NCBI GenBank assembly: GCA_946549475.1 | Contig: CAMNQO010000121.1 | Coordinates: 1 to 5,261, forward strand | DNA length: 5,261 nucleotides | Reading direction: 5' to 3' | DNA from: an uncultured Bacteroidales bacterium | Lineage (GTDB): Bacteria; Bacteroidota; Bacteroidia; Bacteroidales; UBA932 | Shown: positions 1 through 5,261 of the stretch, piece after piece | Layout of the letters: each line of letters starts with the position of its first letter | Position numbering within the stretch: position 1 is the first letter of the stretch | Notes under the pieces: model-generated | The model's database searches: none | Seen by the model: the letters and a program-made list of their open reading frames with translations, nothing else | Told to the model about the DNA's origin: nothing | Program-made: the position numbers and the translations under genes

Positions 1-92
1 GGTTCCATATCGGAACGACTGTAGAAAAGACAAAACCGGGGCCAAGCCGCTGAAACGGACTTTTTGGCACGCCAAGGGTGACAGAAAGTCCA
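1..92. other. Left-edge stretch without a convincing gene
   Basis: All three forward frames are poor coding candidates. One closes with TAG at 22-24 and another with TGA at 51-53. The third stays open to about 232, but its product is rich in Arg, His and Cys and looks like a shadow. Third-position G/C preference is weak here and becomes strong from about position 93. An upstream gene might end at one of the two early stops, but too little sequence is present to say. A short inverted repeat, TTGGC-AC-GCCAA, lies at 64-75; its role is unknown. Confidence 0.45.
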
Positions 93-356
93 ATGGTTGT
101 CAGCGGCATCGACACCATCCGCTATGCCGTCTTCACGCACCGGGGACAGGACTACGAATGTATTATGTTCAATCCCGCCGAATATGTACGGCAGACCAGG
201 CAGCAACAGCAAAACCAGGCCCGGCCAACGGATAGTTCCGATGGCGGCGACGAGGGGACTGACAACTGGGACAAACTGCTGGCGAAACTCGGCAGCAACA
301 TCTACTGGAACGAGAATGGGGTGACAAAACAATTAAAAATCCTGCCGCCTCACTAA
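93..356 (+). CDS. Small hypothetical protein, 87 aa
   Basis: I do not recognise the family. The reading frame is believable because nearly every codon after the ATG at 93 ends in C or G, as in the neighbouring genes, while the sequence before it does not. An in-frame GTG at 78 would add five residues and is the alternative start; a TGA at 51-53 blocks any longer version. The product has a compact N-terminal part (about residues 1-34, with Ile, Tyr and Phe spaced like beta strands), then a Gln-rich stretch (about 34-42), an acidic Asp/Gly/Ser linker (about 47-60) and a short C-terminal segment with Trp and Tyr. There is no signal peptide or membrane helix, so it is presumably cytoplasmic. It could be a small independent protein or the surviving 3' part of a decayed longer gene. 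It ends 69 nt before the GH8 gene and a promoter-like site lies between them, so the two are probably not one operon. Confidence 0.55.
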   Translation: MVVSGIDTIRYAVFTHRGQDYECIMFNPAEYVRQTRQQQQNQARPTDSSDGGDEGTDNWDKLLAKLGSNIYWNENGVTKQLKILPPH

Positions 357-364
357 AAAAACAC

Positions 365-401
365 TATCTTTGAAACCTCTAACGCAATAAAAATGACTTT
401 G
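365..401 (+). promoter_or_regulatory. Promoter-like sites before the GH8 gene
   Basis: TATCTTTG at 365-372 matches the Bacteroidota -7 consensus TAnnTTTG exactly, but no TTG-type -33 box lies about 20 nt upstream. An alternative arrangement uses TTTG at 369-372 as the -33 box, a 21-nt spacer, and TGACTTTG at 394-401 as a one-mismatch -7 box. The second arrangement would start transcription near 408, giving a leader of about 18 nt made almost entirely of the tandem repeat. Both are motif matches only. Confidence 0.4.
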
Positions 402-407
402 GTCCCC

Positions 408-427
408 TTATAACAATTTATAACAAT
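408..427 (+). repeat. Perfect 10-nt tandem repeat overlapping the GH8 start codon
   Basis: The unit TTATAACAAT occurs twice in direct succession, at 408-417 and 418-427. The last two bases of the second copy are the A and T of the GH8 ATG. It supplies an A/U-rich, unstructured leader, which suits translation initiation in Bacteroidota, where Shine-Dalgarno boxes are mostly absent. Duplication by slippage is the likely origin. Confidence 0.8.
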
Positions 428-1715
428 GAAAAAACTGTTTTTTCTTTTGGCGGTTGCTGCTATCGTACTGTCCGGATGCGGAAAAGACCAACCCGCCGTG
501 AGCCCGGAAGACACCGACACATCAAAGTATTATGACGAAAACGGGGCGTACTTCGGCCCGACCGAAGAGGCGACAAACTACACGGGATCCTATTACACGG
601 GGGACTACACCAGCCCCTTCAAGACCTTTCTCGGAAAGACCGACGAAGACATCCAGACGAAACTGGACCAGTTGTATAATCATTATTTCAAAGGCAACAA
701 CAACCAGAAGGTCTATTACGAAACTGGTAGTGAGGCCTATATCATTGACACAGGCAACAACGATGTTAAATCCGAAGGCATGTCCTACGGCATGATGATA
801 GCCGTGCAGACCGACCACAAGACCGAATTTGACAAACTGTGGACCTGGGCAAAGAATCACATGTGGCACAGGAACGGCGAGTGGGACGGCTACTTCGCCT
901 GGAAACGCAACACCGCCGGAAGCGGAAGCGACATGGACGAATATTGCTGTCCCGCCGCAGAAATGTACATCACGACCGCCCTGCTCTTTGCCGCCAACCG
1001 CTGGAACGACAGCCGTTACAGGGATGATGCGCAATACATCCTGAGAAAGATACGGGAAGAACCGCACCCGCTGTTCAATACAGATCATAACATCATCTGC
1101 TTCATACCGACAGGCAACGAAATGGATTTCTCGAATCCTTCTTATGACCTGGCGGCCTTCACCGAATTGTTCTCCCGCTGGTCCGACAACGACCGAAACG
1201 ACTGGACAACCGCCGTCCGCGAGACGCGGAACCATCTTTACAAAAGTTCAAACACCACTTCCGGCCTGTTTCCCGACTATAGCAACTTTAACGGAACGCC
1301 GCACGCATACTTATACAATGCCAACGCGACCAAATATATGTATGACGCCATGCGTTGCGCCATGAATTTCGGCATGGACTACTACCTCTTCGGCGTCGAT
1401 GCTACGCGGCAGACGCAAATGGCCAAACGCATCATTGATTTCTTCGAGGCGGACGGCTACAAGCACGCCCGCTTCAACTGGGACGGGACTGGTGCCTCCG
1501 AGACTTACACCCTGGGCGAAACGGGTGCCAATGCTGTGGCCTGCTACGCCCTGATGGGCACGCCCGGCTATGAGGAAATCATCAGGAAGAATCTCCGGAT
1601 GGCCTGGGATGCCACCCTGCTGACGGGTCCGTACCGCTACTACGACGGCATGGTCCACTACCTCTCGATGCTCCACCTCTGCGGGAGTTTCAAAATCTGG
1701 AAGCCGAGACCGTAA
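426..1715 (+). CDS. Glycoside hydrolase family 8 lipoprotein (xylanase / exo-oligoxylanase-like)
   Basis: This 429-aa protein is a predicted lipoprotein: the signal peptide ends in the lipobox LSGC, with lipidated Cys18, and a polar linker runs to about residue 60. The rest is one GH8 (alpha/alpha)6-barrel of normal length. Family hallmarks are SEGMSYG at 116-122, where Glu117 is the general acid; a GYFAW block at 155-159; NPSYDLAAF at 237-245, equivalent to the usual SYHLPAF; the segment YDAMR at 306-310, where Asp307 is the presumed base and Arg310 its partner; and a C-terminal YYDGMVHYLSMLHL block. GH8 enzymes are inverting hydrolases of beta-1,4 glycans. The overall pattern resembles Bacteroidota xylanases and reducing-end xylose-releasing exo-oligoxylanases more than cellulases or chitosanases, but the substrate cannot be read from sequence. 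One oddity is that the normally conserved Asp of the P-D-G-E-x-Y motif appears as Ala177 (PAAEMY, 176-181), right after an unusual Cys174-Cys175 pair. Activity may therefore be altered. The protein probably acts at the periplasmic or outer face of the envelope on oligosaccharides. Confidence 0.9.
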   Translation: MKKLFFLLAVAAIVLSGCGKDQPAVSPEDTDTSKYYDENGAYFGPTEEATNYTGSYYTGDYTSPFKTFLGKTDEDIQTKLDQLYNHYFKGNNNQKVYYETGSEAYIIDTGNNDVKSEGMSYGMMIAVQTDHKTEFDKLWTWAKNHMWHRNGEWDGYFAWKRNTAGSGSDMDEYCCPAAEMYITTALLFAANRWNDSRYRDDAQYILRKIREEPHPLFNTDHNIICFIPTGNEMDFSNPSYDLAAFTELFSRWSDNDRNDWTTAVRETRNHLYKSSNTTSGLFPDYSNFNGTPHAYLYNANATKYMYDAMRCAMNFGMDYYLFGVDATRQTQMAKRIIDFFEADGYKHARFNWDGTGASETYTLGETGANAVACYALMGTPGYEEIIRKNLRMAWDATLLTGPYRYYDGMVHYLSMLHLCGSFKIWKPRP

Positions 1716-1744
1716 CGGAATTTTCTTATTTTGCATAAATTTAC

Positions 1745-1752
1745 TATTTTTG
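1745..1752 (+). promoter_or_regulatory. Putative -7 promoter element before the Ig-like lipoprotein gene
   Basis: TATTTTTG matches the Bacteroidota -7 consensus TAnnTTTG exactly and lies in the A/T-rich 99-nt gap after the GH8 stop. The nearest upstream TTTG (1730-1733) is only 11 nt away, too close for a normal -33 box, so the upstream half is weak. If used, transcription would begin near 1759 with a leader of about 55 nt. No hairpin followed by a T-run separates the two lipoprotein genes, so read-through from the GH8 gene is also possible. Confidence 0.4.
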
Positions 1753-1814
1753 CCGTATCAACCTTGATTCTGTAAGTTTCCCTGCAAACTTGCGATCGAA
1801 AAAATACTGAACCT

Positions 1815-3347
1815 ATGAACTTTCGCCTCAGCGCTGCGGCGCTTCTGATTGCCCTGACGGGCATCGCCTGCTCCACAAAGAAGGAGAGCGGCGGGGACTT
1901 TCCTCCGTCTGATTTTATGATTTCCCCTGCCTCCGTCAATCTGTCTTACGGACAGGAAGCCACCCTCACAACCGTCTATGACGGAAATCCCGGTATCATG
2001 TTATGGATGACCAGCCCGGAAGACCAGAATATCATCCAGATCATCGACCAGCAAAATCTGGGCGGCGGCCAGTTTACGGCTACTATCAAGGCCATCGGTG
2101 AAAACGGGCAGGCCGTCGTCCATGCCACCCCTTTGTCAGACCCGTCCAAACGCTCGACCAGTTGCCACATTACGGTCAGTACGATTCCCGTCCGGACGCT
2201 GGAACTGGGCATCAGCCAGGTCGGCCTGGAAATCGAAGGCACCCAAAAGACTTATCAAGTCCAGCCCGTCATCACGCCGGGCAACGCCACCAACAAGACG
2301 CTGGAATACGCCAGCGCCGACCCTTCGGTGGCGACGGTCAGCAGAGACGGACTCATCAGCGCTGTCAACAACGGCGAGACGACCGTCACGGTCAGTACGA
2401 CGGACGGCAGCGGACTAGAGCGCACCATCATTGTCAAGGTCGTGGACAAGGTCGAAAAACTGCTGGCATTCGGCATTCTGACCGAAGGTGACAAAAACAT
2501 CCTTCCGGACATGCAGGTCGCAGACATTCTTTCCTGCCAGTTGTTCTGGTTCCCGCCGAATGTCACGGAGAAAAACTACACGGTCACCATAACGCCCTCC
2601 GACCTGGCCACTGTCATCGAGCAGAACGAAGACGGCTTTTTGCTCCGGGCGTTGAAAGCCGGCAGCGGAACAGTCAAACTAAAGGCTGCAACGGGATACA
2701 CCACTTCCGACTATACCCTCAACATCCAGGCGGGCAGTCCCAAACTCGAATGGGACTGGAACGGCCTGGAAGAGTATATCACACAATCGATCAATCCCAA
2801 GTTGCTCCTCTCTTACGACGAGAGCCCGCGTCCCACGCTGAAAGCCACCGTTTTCAACAGCAGCGATACGCGGATTGCCTGGAGCACCCGGACGGAAGAC
2901 CTTCTGTCCGGCAACGGTGCCGGCCAGTACTGGCCCAAACAGAACAGTTATGCAGACGGCGGCAATATCCGGGCGGCCCTGGCCTCCGACCCGGATGTCC
3001 TGATTGAGTACGGGGTCATCTGCTTTATGAAGCCTGAAAAAGTCCATTGCGACCAACCCGACAATCTCACGCTCGGTGCCTCTCCCATCAAGCTGACCTT
3101 CACGATGAGCAGCAGCCAGGCCGAAAAGACCCGGGAGATCCGTCAGCGGGTCCGCTTCACCCTCTCCAATTCCATAGCCCCCTATGTCTCGATGGTACGG
3201 GAAGTCGACGATTCATCTCCGTTTATTCAGGACAAATATATCCTCAGCCGCAAACAAGCGCCCGATTCCCCCGTCAGCGGCACCATCACTGTCTGGGCCC
3301 TGGGCTACTCCAGCGTCAGCAAGACCCTGCACGTGAGCGTCCAGTAG
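1815..3347 (+). CDS. Ig-like (Big_2-type) domain lipoprotein
   Basis: The 510-aa product starts with a short signal peptide ending in a slightly non-standard lipobox (GIAC, Cys19), followed by a polar tether, so it is probably a lipid-anchored envelope protein. Three beta-sandwich units can be seen. The first (about 36-123) opens with SPASVNLSYGQEATL and ends ITVST. The second (about 124-212) is a textbook Big_2 repeat with PGNATNKTLEYASADPSVA, then VSRDGLISAV and a G-E-T-T-V-T-V-S strand. The third (about 213-306) is more diverged and ends YTLNIQAG. Residues 308-510 match nothing I recognise; they contain several Trp residues and a beta-rich tail ending in a predicted strand. There are no catalytic motifs. 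In Bacteroidota such proteins are often surface glycan-binding or structural proteins, and lying next to a GH8 lipoprotein fits that role, but binding is inference. The ATG at 1815 is chosen because it places the signal peptide at the N-terminus. The gene ends 83 nt before the RSH gene. Confidence 0.85.
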   Translation: MNFRLSAAALLIALTGIACSTKKESGGDFPPSDFMISPASVNLSYGQEATLTTVYDGNPGIMLWMTSPEDQNIIQIIDQQNLGGGQFTATIKAIGENGQAVVHATPLSDPSKRSTSCHITVSTIPVRTLELGISQVGLEIEGTQKTYQVQPVITPGNATNKTLEYASADPSVATVSRDGLISAVNNGETTVTVSTTDGSGLERTIIVKVVDKVEKLLAFGILTEGDKNILPDMQVADILSCQLFWFPPNVTEKNYTVTITPSDLATVIEQNEDGFLLRALKAGSGTVKLKAATGYTTSDYTLNIQAGSPKLEWDWNGLEEYITQSINPKLLLSYDESPRPTLKATVFNSSDTRIAWSTRTEDLLSGNGAGQYWPKQNSYADGGNIRAALASDPDVLIEYGVICFMKPEKVHCDQPDNLTLGASPIKLTFTMSSSQAEKTREIRQRVRFTLSNSIAPYVSMVREVDDSSPFIQDKYILSRKQAPDSPVSGTITVWALGYSSVSKTLHVSVQ

Positions 3348-3387
3348 CGCTTCTCCTTCCCGGGCCCCCGGAAATCGGCTCGCGACA

Positions 3388-3415
3388 GATAACGATTTGA
3401 AAAAAAATCGTTATC
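3388..3415. repeat. Perfect 11-bp inverted repeat before the RSH gene
   Basis: GATAACGATTT (3388-3398) and AAATCGTTATC (3405-3415) are exact reverse complements separated by six nucleotides (GAAAAA). The right arm overlaps the promoter-like TATCTTCG at 3412-3419 and lies 15 nt before the RSH start codon. No T-run follows, so it does not look like a standard intrinsic terminator for the upstream gene. An operator, or a hairpin in the RNA leader or in the 3' end of the upstream transcript, are the remaining options. Confidence 0.7.
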
Positions 3416-3419
3416 TTCG
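3412..3419 (+). promoter_or_regulatory. Weak -7-like element before the RSH gene
   Basis: TATCTTCG differs from the Bacteroidota consensus TAnnTTTG at one position. The only nearby TTTG (3396-3399) is 12 nt upstream, too close for a standard -33 element. If used, the leader before ATG 3431 would be only a few nucleotides. The overlap with the inverted repeat would let a bound repressor block it. This is a motif match only. Confidence 0.3.
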
Positions 3420-3430
3420 TGAGTGAAACG

Positions 3431-5261
3431 ATGAATATACCGGAAGAAATAACATCGCGCTATGATGAGCAGGGTCGGGAACTCGTCGAAAAGGCGGCCC
3501 GGCTCTCGCAGCAAGTGCTGGACGGAGCCGTCCGGAGCAACGGAGCGCCATTTTTCGAGCACCCTATAGGCGTAGCCCGCATCGCAGCCATTGAAATCGG
3601 ACTGTCCGCCGGGTGCGTCGCGGCCGTCTTCCTGCACGAAGCCTCTTCCTGGCTCAAGCGACAGGCGGCCGGACAGGCGACACAGGCGGCCGAGGGCTTC
3701 GAAAAAGAACTGGATATGTTCCCCCGGGACATCCGGACGATGGTGGACGGACTGGACAAGATTGCCACCATCAAGCCCAAGGACACCCGCCTGGAAGCCG
3801 AGAACTACAAGAAACTCATCGTCTCCTATTCCCGCGACCCCCGGGTGGTGGTGCTCAAGCTCGCCGACCGCCTGGAAGTGATGCGTTCGCTGGAGATTTT
3901 CCCCAAGTCGTCCCGCGAGAAAAAGGCCCTGGAAAGCCTGATGCTCTACATTCCCCTCGCCCACCAGCTCGGCCTGTACAATATGAAAAGCGAGATGGAG
4001 GACATCTATTTCCGCTACGCCGAGCCCCAGCAGTACACGAGCATCACCAACCATTTGAAAATCACCGAACCGGACCGGCAGAAACTGACTTCGGACTTCA
4101 TCGAGCCGCTCAAGGCCCGGCTGTCGGAAGCCGGCATCCGCTACAAACTGAAAGCCCGCACCAAGACCGCCTTCTCCATCTGGAAGAAAATGCAGAAGCA
4201 GAAAGTGGACTTCGACGGAGTCTATGACGTATTCGCCATCCGCTTCATCATCGATGCGGGAGACTGCTCCCTCGAAGAGGAAAAGGCGCTCTGCTGGAAA
4301 GTGTTTTCCTATGTGACGGAAAAATACGAAACCGACACCAAGCGTCTGCGGGACTGGATCAGCCAGCCCAAGCCCAACGGCTACGAGAGCCTGCACATCA
4401 CGGTCAAAAACGATGAAGGCGCCTATCTGGAAGTGCAGATCCGCACGCGCAGGATGGACGAAATCGCCGAGAGCGGCCTGGCCTCCCACTGGTCCTACAA
4501 GGGCATCAAAAAGGAAGCCGGACTGGATGACTGGCTGACCGCCGTGCGCCAGTCGCTCGAAAGCGGAGCCAAACTGTCTCCGCCCGACACCGAAGGGGAC
4601 GACGACCTGCCGAAGCCTCCGGCGGACGAGATTTTTGTCTTCACGCCGAACGGAGACCTGCGGAAACTTCCCGCCGGCGCGACGGTGCTGGACTTCGCCT
4701 TCGACATCCACACCAAACTCGGCTCGCAATGTACGGGCGGACGGGTCAACGGCAAGGCCGTTTCTTTCCGCGAGCCGCTCAAGACCGGAGATTATGTGGA
4801 AATCTTTTCCAGCAAAAACCAGAAACCTTCGGCCGACTGGCTGAACTGGACCGTCACAAGCAAGGCCCGCAGCAAAATCCGCCAGAGCCTCGCTGCGGAA
4901 GACTATAAAAAGGCGGCCCAGGGGCGGGAACTGCTGGAGCGGCGCCTGCGCAACTGGAAACTCGAACTCCGGGACGAGGATCTTGCGGAGTATATGAAGA
5001 AACTCCAGATCAAGACCAACAAGGAATTTTTCGAGGCGGTGGGAGACGGCCGCATCGACCCCACGGAGGTCAAGGAGTATATTCTCGACATTGAAAACGC
5101 CCGGCAGAGAGCGGCGCAGGCGGCAGCCCGGGCCGCCGAAGAAAGACGGCTGGAACGCGAGGCCGCCCGCGAAGAGGACGAAAACACCGACGACATCCTG
5201 GTCATCGGGGCCCGCAATGTGCGGCACCTGGAATACACGATGGCCAAATGCTGCTGTCCCC
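3431..5261 (+). CDS. RelA/SpoT-family (p)ppGpp synthetase, 3' end missing
   Basis: This is a long RSH enzyme of the stringent response, which makes (p)ppGpp from ATP and GDP or GTP when cells starve; 610 codons are present. Domains in order are a pseudo-HD hydrolase domain (about 20-190), the synthetase domain (about 235-360), TGS (about 399-465, with IHT at 426-428), a helical domain (about 470-550), an Ala/Arg/Glu-rich helix (about 556-583) and the first Cys residues of the zinc-finger/CC domain (Cys607-609). The rest of that domain and the ACT domain lie beyond the window. Synthetase residues are intact: Arg243, Lys245, Ser249, Asp266, Lys314, Tyr318 in NGYESLH, and Glu334/Gln336 in EVQIRT. 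The substrate-loop motif is RLRD (305-308), close to the RxKD of bifunctional Rel enzymes. The hydrolase site keeps Arg35, His44, His69 and Asp146, but the HDxxED motif reads HEASSW (69-74) and the later Asn is Val150, so hydrolysis is probably lost. TGS, zinc-finger and ACT domains normally couple RSH enzymes to the ribosome. The start is ATG 3431; an in-frame GTG at 3419 is possible. The final codon is incomplete at the window edge. Confidence 0.93.
   Translation, partial: MNIPEEITSRYDEQGRELVEKAARLSQQVLDGAVRSNGAPFFEHPIGVARIAAIEIGLSAGCVAAVFLHEASSWLKRQAAGQATQAAEGFEKELDMFPRDIRTMVDGLDKIATIKPKDTRLEAENYKKLIVSYSRDPRVVVLKLADRLEVMRSLEIFPKSSREKKALESLMLYIPLAHQLGLYNMKSEMEDIYFRYAEPQQYTSITNHLKITEPDRQKLTSDFIEPLKARLSEAGIRYKLKARTKTAFSIWKKMQKQKVDFDGVYDVFAIRFIIDAGDCSLEEEKALCWKVFSYVTEKYETDTKRLRDWISQPKPNGYESLHITVKNDEGAYLEVQIRTRRMDEIAESGLASHWSYKGIKKEAGLDDWLTAVRQSLESGAKLSPPDTEGDDDLPKPPADEIFVFTPNGDLRKLPAGATVLDFAFDIHTKLGSQCTGGRVNGKAVSFREPLKTGDYVEIFSSKNQKPSADWLNWTVTSKARSKIRQSLAAEDYKKAAQGRELLERRLRNWKLELRDEDLAEYMKKLQIKTNKEFFEAVGDGRIDPTEVKEYILDIENARQRAAQAAARAAEERRLEREAAREEDENTDDILVIGARNVRHLEYTMAKCCCP

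Noticed and set aside
65..79. Possible sigma-54 promoter (TGGCACG at 65-71)
   Set aside because: The -24-like half is good, but the -12 half should have GC ten bases after the GG and has GT (78-79) with no TTGC context. It also overlaps a small inverted repeat that explains part of the match.
522..1235. A 237-codon open frame on the minus strand inside the GH8 gene
   Set aside because: It is a shadow of the GH8 coding sequence, with a Val/Gly-rich product that resembles no protein family, and the sense strand carries well-conserved GH8 motifs.
2172..2400. Repeated 13-mer ACGGTCAGTACGA at 2172-2184 and 2388-2400
   Set aside because: Both copies encode the closing TVST strand of successive Ig-like domains, so the match is explained by domain repetition and codon preference, not a separate DNA element.
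3357..3373. GC-rich imperfect palindrome (TTCC...GGAA) just after the Ig-like lipoprotein gene, as a terminator
   Set aside because: The stem is only four pairs, then a mismatch, then two pairs, and no T-run follows, so it does not meet the pattern of an intrinsic terminator.
3305..5227. A 640-codon open frame on the minus strand
   Set aside because: It lies antisense to the RSH gene, which has clear domain conservation. Its product is biased in Gly, Arg, Phe and Val and has no recognisable motifs. High third-position G/C in the sense gene removes stops from this antisense frame.
1..5261. CRISPR arrays, tRNA or rRNA genes, insertion sequences
   Set aside because: I saw no spaced direct repeats, no cloverleaf-like segment, no transposase or terminal inverted repeats. 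Almost all of the window is accounted for by four genes and short gaps.

Overview
The window looks like chromosomal DNA from a Bacteroidota member, probably a GC-richer gut or rumen Bacteroidales. The sequence supports this in four ways: there are no Shine-Dalgarno boxes and the sequence before the starts is A/T-rich; sites resembling the Bacteroidota -7 element TAnnTTTG lie before the large genes; two lipoproteins lie next to each other; and there is a long RelA/SpoT homologue. All supported genes are on the + strand and third codon positions are rich in G/C. Genus cannot be assigned from this sequence alone.

Layout: (1) 1-92 is mostly non-coding or decayed sequence. (2) 93-356 is a small unrecognised protein. 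(3) 426-1715 is a complete glycoside hydrolase family 8 (GH8) lipoprotein. (4) 1815-3347 is a lipoprotein with bacterial Ig-like (Big_2-type) domains and a C-terminal region I cannot place. (5) 3431 to the right edge is a long RSH (RelA/SpoT) stringent-response enzyme, cut off at the start of its Cys-rich zinc-finger-like domain. The gaps (69, 99 and 83 nt) each carry a promoter-like site. The last also carries a perfect 11-bp inverted repeat.

The two lipoproteins probably act at the cell envelope on polysaccharide: one is a presumed xylan or beta-glucan hydrolase and the other a presumed surface binding or structural protein. No SusC/SusD pair is visible, so calling this a polysaccharide-utilisation locus would be speculation. 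The RSH gene is probably an independent transcription unit.

Nothing here is clearly a new system, but two enzymes have altered active sites. The RSH keeps its (p)ppGpp synthetase residues but has lost key hydrolase residues (HD to HE, the following ED pair to SW, and the Asn after the conserved Asp to Val). The GH8 protein keeps its general acid and presumed base but has Ala where the family has a near-invariant active-site Asp. A perfect 10-nt tandem duplication abuts and overlaps the GH8 start codon.
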